Below, piece by piece: positions 1-9,227 of a stretch of 64,000 nt of DNA. Position 1 is the first letter of the stretch. Every line of letters starts with the position of its first letter. A program made the translations under genes and the position numbers. Under the pieces are notes generated by a model, which saw only the letters and a list, made by a program, of their open reading frames with translations, had not been told where the DNA came from and made no database searches. Source of the stretch: Nepenthes gracilis (Eukaryota; Streptophyta; Magnoliopsida; Caryophyllales; Nepenthaceae); NCBI GenBank assembly GCA_033239525.1, contig BSYO01000009.1:12173299-12237298 (forward strand), given 5' to 3'.

Positions 1-286
1 TAACACATTCTGAGCAAGTGTACATACCAACGAAGGAATAGCAAGAGGCCTGGCGCCTTAATGAGTTTTTGAGAGAAATTTGAGAGAAAAGCTCTCCCTT
101 TTCTCTAGTTTTGTTTGGAGGGGATTTACCAGCCCTAGCCAATTCCAAAAGGCCATGCCAATCTATCTCGCGATTAATTGACCGCCATAGCCCTACACCA
201 CCACCTCTCCAATAAAGTATGCCTTTGTCAGTACGTAAGGCAATAGATTCCTGAGCCAAAACATGACAACACTCAATCCAGTGCAG
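1..286 (-). other. unidentified open reading segment, possible exon
   Basis: The minus strand is open from 286 to the window edge in one frame (about 95 codons, no ATG near its start). Inside it, 250-28 could be an exon of 223 nt: a CAG precedes base 250, and a strong G|GTATGT donor follows base 28. The reading is not low-complexity; it contains the short words ILYWRGGG and DWHGLLELARAGKS. I do not recognise the family. Splicing the SUVR3 exon end into this acceptor hits a stop after a few codons, so it does not fit as the SUVR3 second exon in that frame. It may be an exon of another gene or chance. Confidence 0.3.
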
Positions 287-567
287 TCAATCATGTTACT
301 TGAAATTCTACAATTGGAACTCTCTCTTCAAAACAGGTAAACTAAGTCATGCTAAAACTGATAACATCTACCCATCAAATTTTTTGTTACAGGATACGAT
401 ATATGTTAGTTTCAAGTCATCTATAAGCCCCAACTTCACGAAAAGACAATGATAAGGCATTTACATCTTCATGATTCAGTTTCACTCATTAAATAAACAT
501 TACCAGAAAGCCAATGCTAACAGAAATCGGATATCGAAATTCCATTCAAAATAAGAATGGGTTTTAC

Positions 568-1201
568 CAGCATACTCGCAGACGAACTGCCCATTCGGGA
601 TCTTTTGATCAGCATGCAACCCCCACCCTTTTTTCATATCTCTCACAATCTTCATCTTAACGGACACACCCTTCTGGGTCAGCCGATTCACGCACTCCGA
701 TTCACACCTACAAGTGGGCCCGCACTCTGTAATCACATCACTGGACCTCAGAGCCAAGCACGGGCATTCTTCCTCATTAGATTCGCCATCACATTTCGAA
801 TCACAATTACAACCAAATGCTTCTCCGAGCGAATTCGAAGAACTCGAAATAAAATGCAGCCGAGAAATATGGTTAAAACTAGGGTTTACGGGGCCCCAAA
901 ATTGCCGGGAACATTGGCGATAGTAGGGGAGGAGTTGGGTAGGAGTGTAAATGAAGTAAGCATAAGGAAGGGAGTCAACCGTGTTGACGAAAGGAATTGG
1001 AAGGCTCTCGAAGGATCTGGCAGCGTCGGAGGATCGGGCAACAGTGATCGATTTGGCGATGTGCTTGAGTGATTTGCAGGTTAGGGAGATTGAGGCGAGT
1101 TCTTGAGGTGTCAGCCACGGCAGGATTAAACCTGCGCAGCTAAGAAATAAATTTTCGCGGTGGGTGTCTCGTTTCTGCAGAAGGTTTTCAGGGGTGGACA
1201 T
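568..1201 (-). CDS. SUVR3: SUVR3-type histone-lysine N-methyltransferase, first exon (partial gene)
   Basis: This encodes the N-terminal 211 residues of a SET-domain protein expected to methylate histone H3 lysine in chromatin. Residues about 23-50 form an F-box-like leucine-rich segment (ILPWLTPQELASISLTCKSL). Residues 58-87 hold a SUVR3-typical stretch (SDAARSFESLPIPFVNTVDS). Cysteines at about 131-170 form the pre-SET zinc cluster (CNCDSKC, CPC, CGPTCRCESEC). The SET domain starts with QKGVSVKMKIVRDMKKGWGL and runs to VCEYAG, where a G|GTAAAA donor at 568/567 ends the exon in the phase expected for EYAG-E. Catalytic NHS and GE[EL]xF/Y motifs are in a later exon outside the window. I chose the ATG at 1201 (MSTPENLL); an in-frame ATG at 1294 would add 31 unlikely residues. 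Assignment to SUVR3 (At3g03750) is from remembered similarity. Confidence 0.9.
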
Positions 1202-2559
1202 CGCTGCTGATCTTTCGATTGATTTCGTCACTTCATATTTGCAGCGTGCACGGAGAAACCGAGTAATAAGAATATATAACATTTGGAATACCAATATATA
1301 CCTTGTTTGCCTAGCAAAACATTAAGAAAGGTGATCATGCATTATTATGGCACTCAGTTAATCAGAAACATAATTGTGAAAATCATAATTGTCTCGCAAA
1401 CTACATTGCTAATACACGAGTGCATTGTAAATCATTAAATACAGATTAATTTATTAAATTTGTCTTTATTATTATTATTGAGGTAGTCATTATCAGATAA
1501 TATATATAAATGAACCCACAAAATCTGAAATCTCATTTGTCTAGAACATTAGCTGAACACCAGCAAATGCAAAGTAAGAATCAATAGAATTAATTGCAGA
1601 GAAATAATAGAATACGGTAACAGCGGAATGAAACATATAAGCATAAATAGATAGCAGATTAGCAATCTTGATGAACATTTTTAATCTAAATTTGAAGTCT
1701 AAGATTTTTGGATCAAATTTTTAAATTTTATAATTCAGATCTTATACATCACAAATTAAAATAAAAGTTTAGAGAGATGAAACTAATTTTTTAATTTATC
1801 CTCTAAGACTAAAATTAGTAATTATATCTAACTAATGAATTAAAGAAATAGAATAAAAAAGTGTGTGCGGAGGATTGAATGACTAGGCTACAATGAAAAG
1901 TTATGTATAGAAAATGTCTTAGACAATAAACTCCTAATCTCTTTGATATATAAGCTTATGTGATATGATTATCAAATGCAAAGATCAAGAAACTTTGAGA
2001 TTTTAGATTGACGATGCAATATCGTTTGAAAATTTTAAAATGTTTTTACTATATTAAGGGGTGTTATAGGAAAGTAGAACTAGTTATTATAGACAATATC
2101 CCTTAGTTAAGTACTTGTTACGGGTTAATGCAACAAAAGTGACAGCAATTTAACTTTATAAAGTCATGTATTGTTAAATTATAAGATATTTTGATGGATT
2201 ATTGATATCTTAATAAAAAATATGAATTTTATAAAAACTCCTAAATTCATAAATGAAATCTTAAAAATTCAATAACCTTATTTGTAAACAATTACCTCGT
2301 ATACTTTATATATTTATAGAAAATATCCACAAATTTCTAAAACAACTTAACCAAAAATCCTACTAATTTAAAATAACAAGCATATTCTACAGTATTTTTT
2401 TTTTATTCATAAGAAATATCAACTTTAGTAACTTACTCCCACCTAGTAATTGGCAACTATCCTGAAGATTAGTAGCTCACCTTGATCCTTTTGGTATTCA
2501 GGTTGTATCAACTACCATCCCCCTACATTTACTTCTGTCTTCAACAAGGATGCCTGATA
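1202..2559. other. AT-rich intergenic DNA
   Basis: This is the upstream flank of the SUVR3 gene and should hold its promoter and 5' UTR. It is AT-rich with stops in all frames, and I see no protein similarity, RNA gene or clear repeat in it. Confidence 0.6.
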
Positions 2560-2890
2560 AACATAGTTTTATTTCTTCATTGCTTTCTCAAGTTGCTTCT
2601 GTTGGTGATGTGCTGTGCTAACGGATAAGGACCTCTTGAATTCCCTTGCACACTCTATAATCTAGTGTAGCCTATGGGCACGCGGTGTGGGGTGAGTCTT
2701 CAAATATCAATTGAGGCAATTTGCCAGTGACTACCTCCTGCTCCCGACCCTCTTCTATTGAAGTGAAACTTAAAAGATAGGGTTCAATTTTGAAGCATGA
2801 GGCAGTTGTAACCGGTAGGCAGCTTGACCTATTCTAAACAATAACTGGTAAGGACCTAAAACCTAGGGGCTAACTATTGATTGTGGATGG
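2560..2890 (-). pseudogene. old gypsy pol relic, left part
   Basis: Read on the minus strand, about 2880-2700 gives broken similarity to the end of gypsy integrase (FRIGQAAYRLQLPHASKL, then a stop and VSL). It continues the relic at 8470-8830; the element at 2891-8469 was inserted between them. The relic is heavily degraded, and its full extent cannot be fixed from the sequence alone. Confidence 0.6.
2886..2890. repeat. target-site duplication, left copy (GATGG)
   Basis: GATGG precedes the left LTR and recurs directly after the right LTR at 8470-8474. It is a perfect 5-bp duplication as expected for gypsy integrase. Confidence 0.9.
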
Positions 2891-3384
2891 TGTTACGTGC
2901 TTCTCTTCGATGCTGAGCTCTGTTGTCCTACACCACAGAAGAACACATGCAAATCACCAGGGAAGGGGGGAGTTCAGGCGAACGGGGAATTAGGGGTCTC
3001 AGAGGGAAGAGAGGAAGAGAGGAAATCCAGGGAAGATTCGAGAGAGAAGGGAGAAGAGTAAAGTGAATTCTTCATTAATTTTCCACTGCAGCTAACAGAC
3101 TAATATGTTGGTATTGGAAACAGAAAACGCCACATCAGCACAAACAAACTGGGACACGTGCTGCCCTTTAACAGCAAATTAGGTGTGTGTATGTATATAG
3201 AGTGTATATGTGTGTGTATGTATAGTGTGTATGTATGCGTATATATGTATATATGTATATATAATCCGCTCGTGGTTAAACGAAATCTTGGAATCGTCTC
3301 GGTGGTCGACTGGATCGGTAACTTCTTCTCACTTCGGTTCGTTGAGGGCTGTCATTTGTGACGTCCGCAATTAAGCCCGTAACA
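2891..3384 (-). repeat. 3' LTR of the chromovirus at 2891-8469
   Basis: This 494-bp direct repeat matches 7975-8469 with about 9 substitutions and one small indel. It contains a purine-rich tract and a TATG/TATA microsatellite at about 3180-3265. Confidence 0.95.
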
Positions 3385-3424
3385 TTACCCATCCCATCAA
3401 ATACAACCTTGTCCTCAAGGTTGA

Positions 3425-4655
3425 ATGAGGGAAATTCTTGAAGGAAGGTGGAAACTGGCTCCCAGGAGGCATCAGCAGCTGGCTAGAATTGCCACTGCAC
3501 TAAAATTTGAGGAACAGGAATTCCATGCTGAAGTACCCTACGAAAACCCAGGATTTGATCAGGGAACAAAATGGGCTGTGACCCCAGCGCTTCAGGAGGA
3601 AGAACAGCAGGTGGTTGCTGCGTATAGTCGTGACACTTCTTCAACAACGAAACATGGAAAACGTTGTGGATGCGCGAAGACTCGGGTAGCTGCAAGCGAT
3701 ATGCCACCTGGCCAATGCGGGCTATGACAGGGAAGGGTCCATAATATCGTTTGGCTAATTTCTGTGAACGTCGTCTGGCCACTGAAGTTTGACGGTAGGG
3801 TTGGAGTCTCACAAACACCAGATCACCTACTTGGAATTCTTTTTCGGTTCTGTGGCCGTCCACCTTCATCTTCATTCGTTGCTGTGCCCTTTGTAGATTC
3901 TGCTTGAGCAGGCTGAGTATTCTGTCCCGGTGGGATAACATCTCATCTACGGCTGCGATTTGGGATGTGCCCTGAGTGTAGTCTGCCAGGCCGGGGGGAG
4001 CACAGCCATAAACAGCCTCAAACGGGCTCATTTTAGTGGCGGAATGTCATGCTGTGTTGTAGCTCCATTCAGCCCATGGTAGCAAATTCGCCCAAGAAGA
4101 AGGATTTTCAGTTGTAAAGCATCGTAAATAATCTTCTAAACACCGGTTGACCACTTCGGTTTGCCCATCCGTTTGTGGGTGGTATGAACTGCTATGGGAC
4201 AGATGGGTTCCTTGCAACCTGAATAGTTCTCGCCAGAATTTGCTTAGAAAAAGGGGGTCTCGGTCCGATACGATATCCTTAGGAAGTCCATGCAGCCGGC
4301 AGATTTCCTTGACGAAGACTGCGGCCAATTCTTCAGCGCTAAAGTGGGTGCTGAGAGCTGAAAAATGGGCATATTTGGATAGGCGATCGACAACAACGAA
4401 AATCACCGTCTTGCCACCCGAAGTGGGCAAATGGGTGATGAAATCCATCGAGATGGATTCCCATATTTTTCCAGGAATGGGCAGGGGTTGGAGAGTACCC
4501 TGTGGCGCACACAGAAGGGGCTTCACCTGCTGACACACCGTGCAGCGGGAAATATGCTCCCGGACATCCCGCCGCATGTGAGGCCAATAGAAATTAGTGG
4601 AGATGCGCATGAGTGTATCACTGATTCCGAGCATGTCCGCCGATGGGTGAATCAT
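3425..4655 (-). pseudogene. gypsy integrase and chromodomain remnant
   Basis: On the minus strand, 4655-4047 encodes the zinc-binding HHCC region end and the catalytic core, with SMDFITHLP, a DRDPLF segment carrying the second acidic residue, and SSYHPQTDGQTE leading to the third. A single in-frame stop at 4049-4047 interrupts it; the same frame resumes (MSPFEAVYG) and runs to 3483 through the GDLVFVRLQPYRQ and HNVFHVSLLKK segments. The last part (about 3570-3483) resembles a chromodomain beginning (ILVQWQF) and is then cut by a stop, with further chromodomain-like sequence after it. The product would insert element cDNA into chromatin; as read, it cannot be made whole. Confidence 0.85.
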
Positions 4656-4659
4656 GGTA

Positions 4660-6060
4660 CTCGCGTAGAATTAAATCATCAATGCCGACTCAGGGGGTAC
4701 CATGACCCTGTTTTTGTTGAAAATAAGCCCATCCCGGACAGTATAATGTTCAAAATCCCCCGGTTGCTCTTTAACAGAAGTTATGAGGTCTGAAGAAGGT
4801 CCTTGTTTGCGGTAGAAGCTGCGGAGAGCCCCCAAGATCGTCAGGACAGGTTTGGAAACCCCTGTCATGGACTGGTAAATGGCTGTAGGTAACTGGGGAC
4901 GGGCGTCGCAGGCCCGTTCTCCTTGCCCGGTCGATACATGATCTCGAAATCATAGCCTAATAGCTTGGTGAGCCATTTTTGTTGTTCCGGCGTGTGGATA
5001 GTTTGGTTTAACAGCGCTTTGAGAGGCTGGTGATCGGTAATAATGGTGAATTTGGCACCTAAGAAGGTATTGCCGCCACCTCTTGACACCGGTGATAGCA
5101 TGAAGTTCCGGATGTAAGTGGAAGCCGCTTGCATGCGGGAACAAAGCTGGCGGCTGAAAAACGCTATAATACGGCCAGATTGCGATAGAGTGGCACCAAT
5201 ACCTTCCCCCGAAGCATCAGTTTGTACCTGGAAGGGTTGCTCAAAATTTGGTAATGCCAACACTGGAGTGGAAGTGAGGGCCTTCTTAAGGGCGTGGAAA
5301 GCAGTAGCCGCTTCAGGGTTCCATACAAAAGCCCCTTTTCTCAACAGCTGGGTGAGGGGAGCAGAAATTTGGGCATAGCGAGCGACAAAACGACGATAAT
5401 ATCCAGCCAAACCGAGGAACCCACGCAGCTGTTTGATGTTGGTAGGGGCTGGCCAATCTTGGACCGCTTCAATCTTGGCTGGATCGACAGCCACCCCATG
5501 TGCTGACACAATATGGCCGAGATACCTGATGGAGGTACGTCCGAATTCACATTTTGAGAGTTTAGCATAGAAGGAATGGTCCTGCAAGAGCTGGAGTGCG
5601 CTGGCCAGGTGCTGACAATGTAGCTCCCAGGAGGGGCTGTAGATAAGTATGTCATCAAAGAAGACCAAGATATATTTGCGAAGGGCTGGCCGGAAGAGGG
5701 AGTTCATCTCAGCCTGAAATGTAGACGGTGCATTGGATAGGCCGAAGGGCATAACCAAAAACTCATAGTGACCGTCGTGTGTCCGAAATCTTTGTTTATG
5801 AACATCATCGGGTGCATCCGCACTGGTGGTATCCGGCTCGTAAGTCAAGCTTAGTGAACACTTGAGCCCCATGTAACTCATCAAATAATTCCTCCACCGT
5901 GGGTATGGGAACCGATCCTTGATTGTGAGTGCGTTGAGGGCCCGATAGTCAACACAAAACCTCCAATCGCCGTCTTTTTTCTTAACCAAGAAAAGCGGAG
6001 AAGAAAAAGGATCAGTGCTAGGACGAATGATGCCCTCATCCAAAGATGGCTCTAATAAGG
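4660..6060 (-). pseudogene. gypsy reverse transcriptase / RNase H remnant
   Basis: From 6043 to 4865 on the minus strand, the frame shows RT finger and palm motifs ([32 protein letters not shown], the catalytic FFDD) and the RNase H start (VQTDASGEGIGATLSQ) with the later DHQPLKALL. About 5790-5910 is read out of frame between two compensating frameshifts, so the conserved palm segment before VMPFGL is lost. Downstream, 4868-4671 holds the RT-integrase linker in another frame, ended by a stop near 4671. The module would copy element RNA into DNA in the particle. Confidence 0.85.
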
Positions 6061-6792
6061 ATTTCCATCTCAGTTTTTTGAAAATGGGGGTATCTGTAGG
6101 GTCTAACGTTCACGGGCAGGGAATGTGGTTTTAAGGGAATCTGATGATCGGTTGAACGTGTGGGGGGTAGGCCTCTGGGGATGGAGAACACATCAGCATA
6201 CTCGGTTAGGAGGTGTTGGAGTTTTTTAGCCATTGGTTGGGGAACAGTTGGGGGAAAATTAAGGGACATAGCAGTTGAGCCCGCATCGGTGGTGAGGGAT
6301 GACTCGGGTACTTTTGTAAAAGAGAGTTGGAAGTAGGATGCGACGGATTGAGTGAGGTCTCCCCTCCTCACTTGCCCGAGAGTGATAGTGTCCATTGAAG
6401 CGGCTGCCATGCCATACAGAGTAAGCTGTTTGCCCCCATAATCAAATCTCATCCAGAGGGCTTGATAATCGAAGAGCACTGGTCCAATTGAGGCCAACCA
6501 TTGGACTCCGAACACAACATCGCCCCATAAATTGGCAACGAGATGCAGATCCACACGAACATGGCCTCGCCCGAGCAATCGGACGTTGGTACAGTCCTTG
6601 ACAACTCGGGGACTCCCATTGCCCACCGTGACATTGAGATGGGGGAAGGTTCGATGGGCGGCGCCCCAAATTTTGCCACCCGGTGCGCAGGAAATTGTGG
6701 GTGGATCCGCTATCCACCGTAATCACCACCCTATGGCCCTGTATATGTCCTTGCAACCGTAATGTGGTGGATGCAGTTGTTCCCTCGAGCAT
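6036..6792 (-). pseudogene. gypsy aspartic protease region, frameshifted
   Basis: At 6792-6690 the frame gives a retropepsin-type active site (ITVDSGSTHNFL). The reading then continues in a different frame (6626-6036) with the protease C-terminus (VFGVQWLASIGPVLFDYQ) and the linker before RT (LLTEYADVFSIPRGLPP). At least one frameshift lies between about 6690 and 6626, and another at 6036-6043 before RT. The enzyme would cleave the Gag-Pol polyprotein. Confidence 0.8.
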
Positions 6793-6869
6793 GGAAGGAA
6801 ATGGTCGGTGGGGAATCCTGGTGTGAGGGAAACAGTTCGGGTTCTTGTTCTGCCAAAGGCTCGGTTAAT

Positions 6870-7952
6870 TCAACGTCCGATTCCCCACTTGGCACACCAT
6901 CCGGTATCCCCTTCCTCCTCAGCCACCAAGCATAAAAACTGAGGAGGTTTACAACGGTGCCCTGGGGTAAATTTTTCATCACAGTTGAAACATAACCCAC
7001 GGCTACGCCGAGAAGCCATTTCAGCCGGGGTGAGTTTTTTGATAGGTAAATGGTTGGGAGGGGTTTTGATATGTGAATTAGGCACCGAGTTACCCATAGT
7101 TCTGGGAAAGACAGGGCGGGAACTGTTTGTTCGGGTAATGTGAAGTTTTTCCTCTACCAGCTTTGCCATACCGATGGCATCTGGCAGAGTAGCTGGTTTC
7201 AACAGGAAGAGCTCCCTTCTAATGTCTTCTCGGAGCCCCGAAATAAAGCAATTTAACAAATTGGAAGGAGTTAAACCTGGCGTGCGGGTAGACAACGATT
7301 CGAACTCAGCCATATACGCCGTCATAGTGGAAATCTGCCGAAGCTTGTACAAGGTGGCTTCGTGGTTCATGTAGGACGAGGGTTCAAAGCGAAGTTCCAG
7401 ATCTCTGGCAAAGAGCTCCCAGGAAAACAACTGGCGCGTCGTGTGCATCCAGTGATACCACTGAAGGGCCGCTCCCGTCATGTAGAAGGCGGCGATCGTT
7501 AATTTTTGCTCTGGAGGTGTGTCGTGGTATAAGAAAAACCTCTCAATCTGGAACAACCAACCGATGGCATTGTCGCTTAAAAAAGGAATCTCCATCTTGG
7601 GTAATCGGATCCGGGAAGAAAGTTGTGTTTGCGATGACGGTGCATGAGTACGAGAGGTAGGGATTGGTTCGAATGTTGAGGAGTTACTGAGGGTGGTGTT
7701 TTGTGACCGAGGTGGAGTGGGTAATAATGGTGCGTTTGAAGCTGAGAGCTTATGTCGTTCCATGCGAACAAGGGATTGACGGATTTCGGTGATAGCTTGG
7801 TGAAGATCGGTGACGGAGTGCTGAAGTTGCTGAACCTGGCCGGGTAAGCCCTCGAGGTTGTCGAGACGTTCAGAGTGTTGCTGAACAGAGCTGACTACAC
7901 TGGCTATGGATTCCTCCAATGATCGATATCGGGTCGTCATGCCGTCCGCCAT
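6870..7952 (-). CDS. gypsy Gag with CCHC zinc knuckle
   Basis: A 360-codon frame starts MADGMTTRY 22 bp inside the 5' LTR. Residues about 10-70 look like a coiled coil (SVVSSVQQHSERLDNLEGL). The central part is a retrotransposon Gag domain (WLFQIERFFLYHDTPPEQKL, WYHWMHTTRQLFSWELFARD). Near residue 330 is the knuckle CFNCDEKFTPGHRC, which would bind element RNA. The frame ends in VAEEEGDTGWCAKWGIGR, unlike the usual acidic linker; sequence similar to that linker (SDVELTEPLAEQEPEL) continues in another frame at 6900-6830, so a frameshift near 6950-6900 separates Gag from protease. It would build the virus-like particle. Confidence 0.85.
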   Translation of the reverse strand: MADGMTTRYRSLEESIASVVSSVQQHSERLDNLEGLPGQVQQLQHSVTDLHQAITEIRQSLVRMERHKLSASNAPLLPTPPRSQNTTLSNSSTFEPIPTSRTHAPSSQTQLSSRIRLPKMEIPFLSDNAIGWLFQIERFFLYHDTPPEQKLTIAAFYMTGAALQWYHWMHTTRQLFSWELFARDLELRFEPSSYMNHEATLYKLRQISTMTAYMAEFESLSTRTPGLTPSNLLNCFISGLREDIRRELFLLKPATLPDAIGMAKLVEEKLHITRTNSSRPVFPRTMGNSVPNSHIKTPPNHLPIKKLTPAEMASRRSRGLCFNCDEKFTPGHRCKPPQFLCLVAEEEGDTGWCAKWGIGR

Positions 7953-7974
7953 TCTCTCAATGAAAGCACCAAAT
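7952..7974 (-). promoter_or_regulatory. putative primer-binding region of the chromovirus
   Basis: Directly inside the 5' LTR, the minus strand reads TTTGGTGCTTTCATTGAG. A primer-binding site is expected here. I cannot assign the tRNA, and the gag start codon follows immediately. Confidence 0.4.
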
Positions 7975-8469
7975 TGTTACGTGCTTCTCTTCGATGCTGA
8001 GCTCTGCTGTCCTACACCACAGAAGAACACATGCAAATCACCAGGGAAGGGGGGAGTTCAGGCGAACGGGGAATTAGGGGTCTCAGAGGGAAGAGAGGAA
8101 GAGAGGAAATCCAGGGAAGATTCGAGAGAGAAGGGAGAAGAGTAAAGTGAATTCTTCATTAATTTTCCACTGCAGCTAACAGACTAATATGTTGGTATTG
8201 GAAACAGAAAACGCCACATCAAGACAAACAAATCGGGACACGTGCTGCCCTTTAACAAACAAATTAGGTGTGTGTATGTATATAGAGTGCATATGTGTGT
8301 GTATGTATAGTGTGTATGTATGCGTATATATGTATATATGTATATATAATCCGCTCGTGGTTAAACGAAATCTTGGAATCGTCTCAGTGGTCGACTAGAT
8401 CGGTAACTTCTTCTCACTTCGGTTCGTTGAGGGCTGTCATTTGTGACGTCCGCAATTAAGCCCGTAACA
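7975..8469 (-). repeat. 5' LTR of the chromovirus at 2891-8469
   Basis: This 495-bp direct repeat is the partner of 2891-3384, with TG at the left edge and CA at the right on the plus strand. It should contain the element promoter. Confidence 0.95.
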
Positions 8470-8830
8470 GATGGAGCTTAGGATACATCGAGCCTCCAAC
8501 GTGAAATTCATGGATATGCTCCATTCGATTTTGAGCCTTGCGGTATTTGCTTTGGCTTCTCTTAGCACTAAGTACTGCTCCTTTATGAAAATTTCAACTA
8601 CCACCTCCTTAGCTGCTACGTCGTGGGCATAGCCCAGTAAGGATAGTCGGTTTCTTCCTTACAACGGACCAAAGAGTCTTCCTTGTTGCTGAGTGGATGT
8701 TGGTGTTGCAGCAAAATTACACCCAACAAATCTAGGTTATCTAGTCCATCGGCTTTAAACCAGTCATGAACCATAAGTACTATTAAGCACTTCTCTTCAC
8801 CCATCCATTTATGGACCGGTCATACGGTTT
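8470..8830 (-). pseudogene. old gypsy pol relic, right part
   Basis: On the minus strand, about 8560-8470 reads LREAKANTARLK followed by a degraded FHVGGSMYPKL-like stretch. This is the integrase C-terminal segment that precedes the FRIGQAAYRLQLP segment found at 2890-2700. The GATGG duplication at 8470-8474 marks the break. An older gypsy copy was therefore the target of the younger one. Confidence 0.6.
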
Positions 8831-9227
8831 GTGTTGGATTTTTAGGCCACTCCAATATGTGACCACATCAAATGGATGGGTCATACAAAAATGTACAATG
8901 TTCACATGAGTCACACTTGAGTACATATGTCAGGCAAAGGATGTGCGATATTTGTGTTATAGTTACTCGAGTAATAAAGTTCTCTAGAGTTTTGTATGAG
9001 GTTCGTGCGTGATGAGCTTGAACGAAAGCCATTTTCAATGAATCAAAAGTAATTGCACTTGATAGGCAAACATGAAGCAATATGGGTATGGTGCTCTAGT
9101 TTTGATTTTATGACATATTACTATTTAATTACTTTTATTCTTATTATATTTTTCTCTTATGAGTTATAAGGTGTGTTAAGAGAGTTTTATTCAACCATCA
9201 TTTGCTTGAATTATAGTGAAGGATTTT
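8831..9227. other. unassigned intergenic DNA
   Basis: I see no convincing gene here. A short open frame on the minus strand (9080-8868) has no recognisable motif and may be more of the neighbouring gypsy relic. Confidence 0.4.

Larger units (their letters stand above)
2891..8469 (-). mobile_element. Ty3/gypsy chromovirus LTR retrotransposon (Reina-like), degenerate but recent
   Basis: The element is 5,579 bp and lies on the minus strand, bounded by LTRs of 494 and 495 bp (TGTTAC...GTAACA) and the GATGG duplication. In element order it has the 5' LTR (7975-8469), gag, protease, RT/RNase H, integrase, a chromodomain-like end and the 3' LTR (2891-3384). The order PR-RT-RH-INT defines Ty3/gypsy; small size and a C-terminal chromodomain remnant suggest the Reina type of chromovirus (inference). 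A polypurine tract (GATGGGATGGG) lies at 3387-3397 next to the 3' LTR, near a CTTGAGGACAAGG motif common in plant gypsy elements. LTRs differ at only about 9 positions (~2%), so insertion was recent, yet the pol region carries several frameshifts and stops. Confidence 0.95.

Noticed and set aside
557..1072. 171-codon plus-strand frame opposite the SUVR3 exon
   Set aside because: The minus strand encodes recognised SUVR3 motifs; the plus reading has none.
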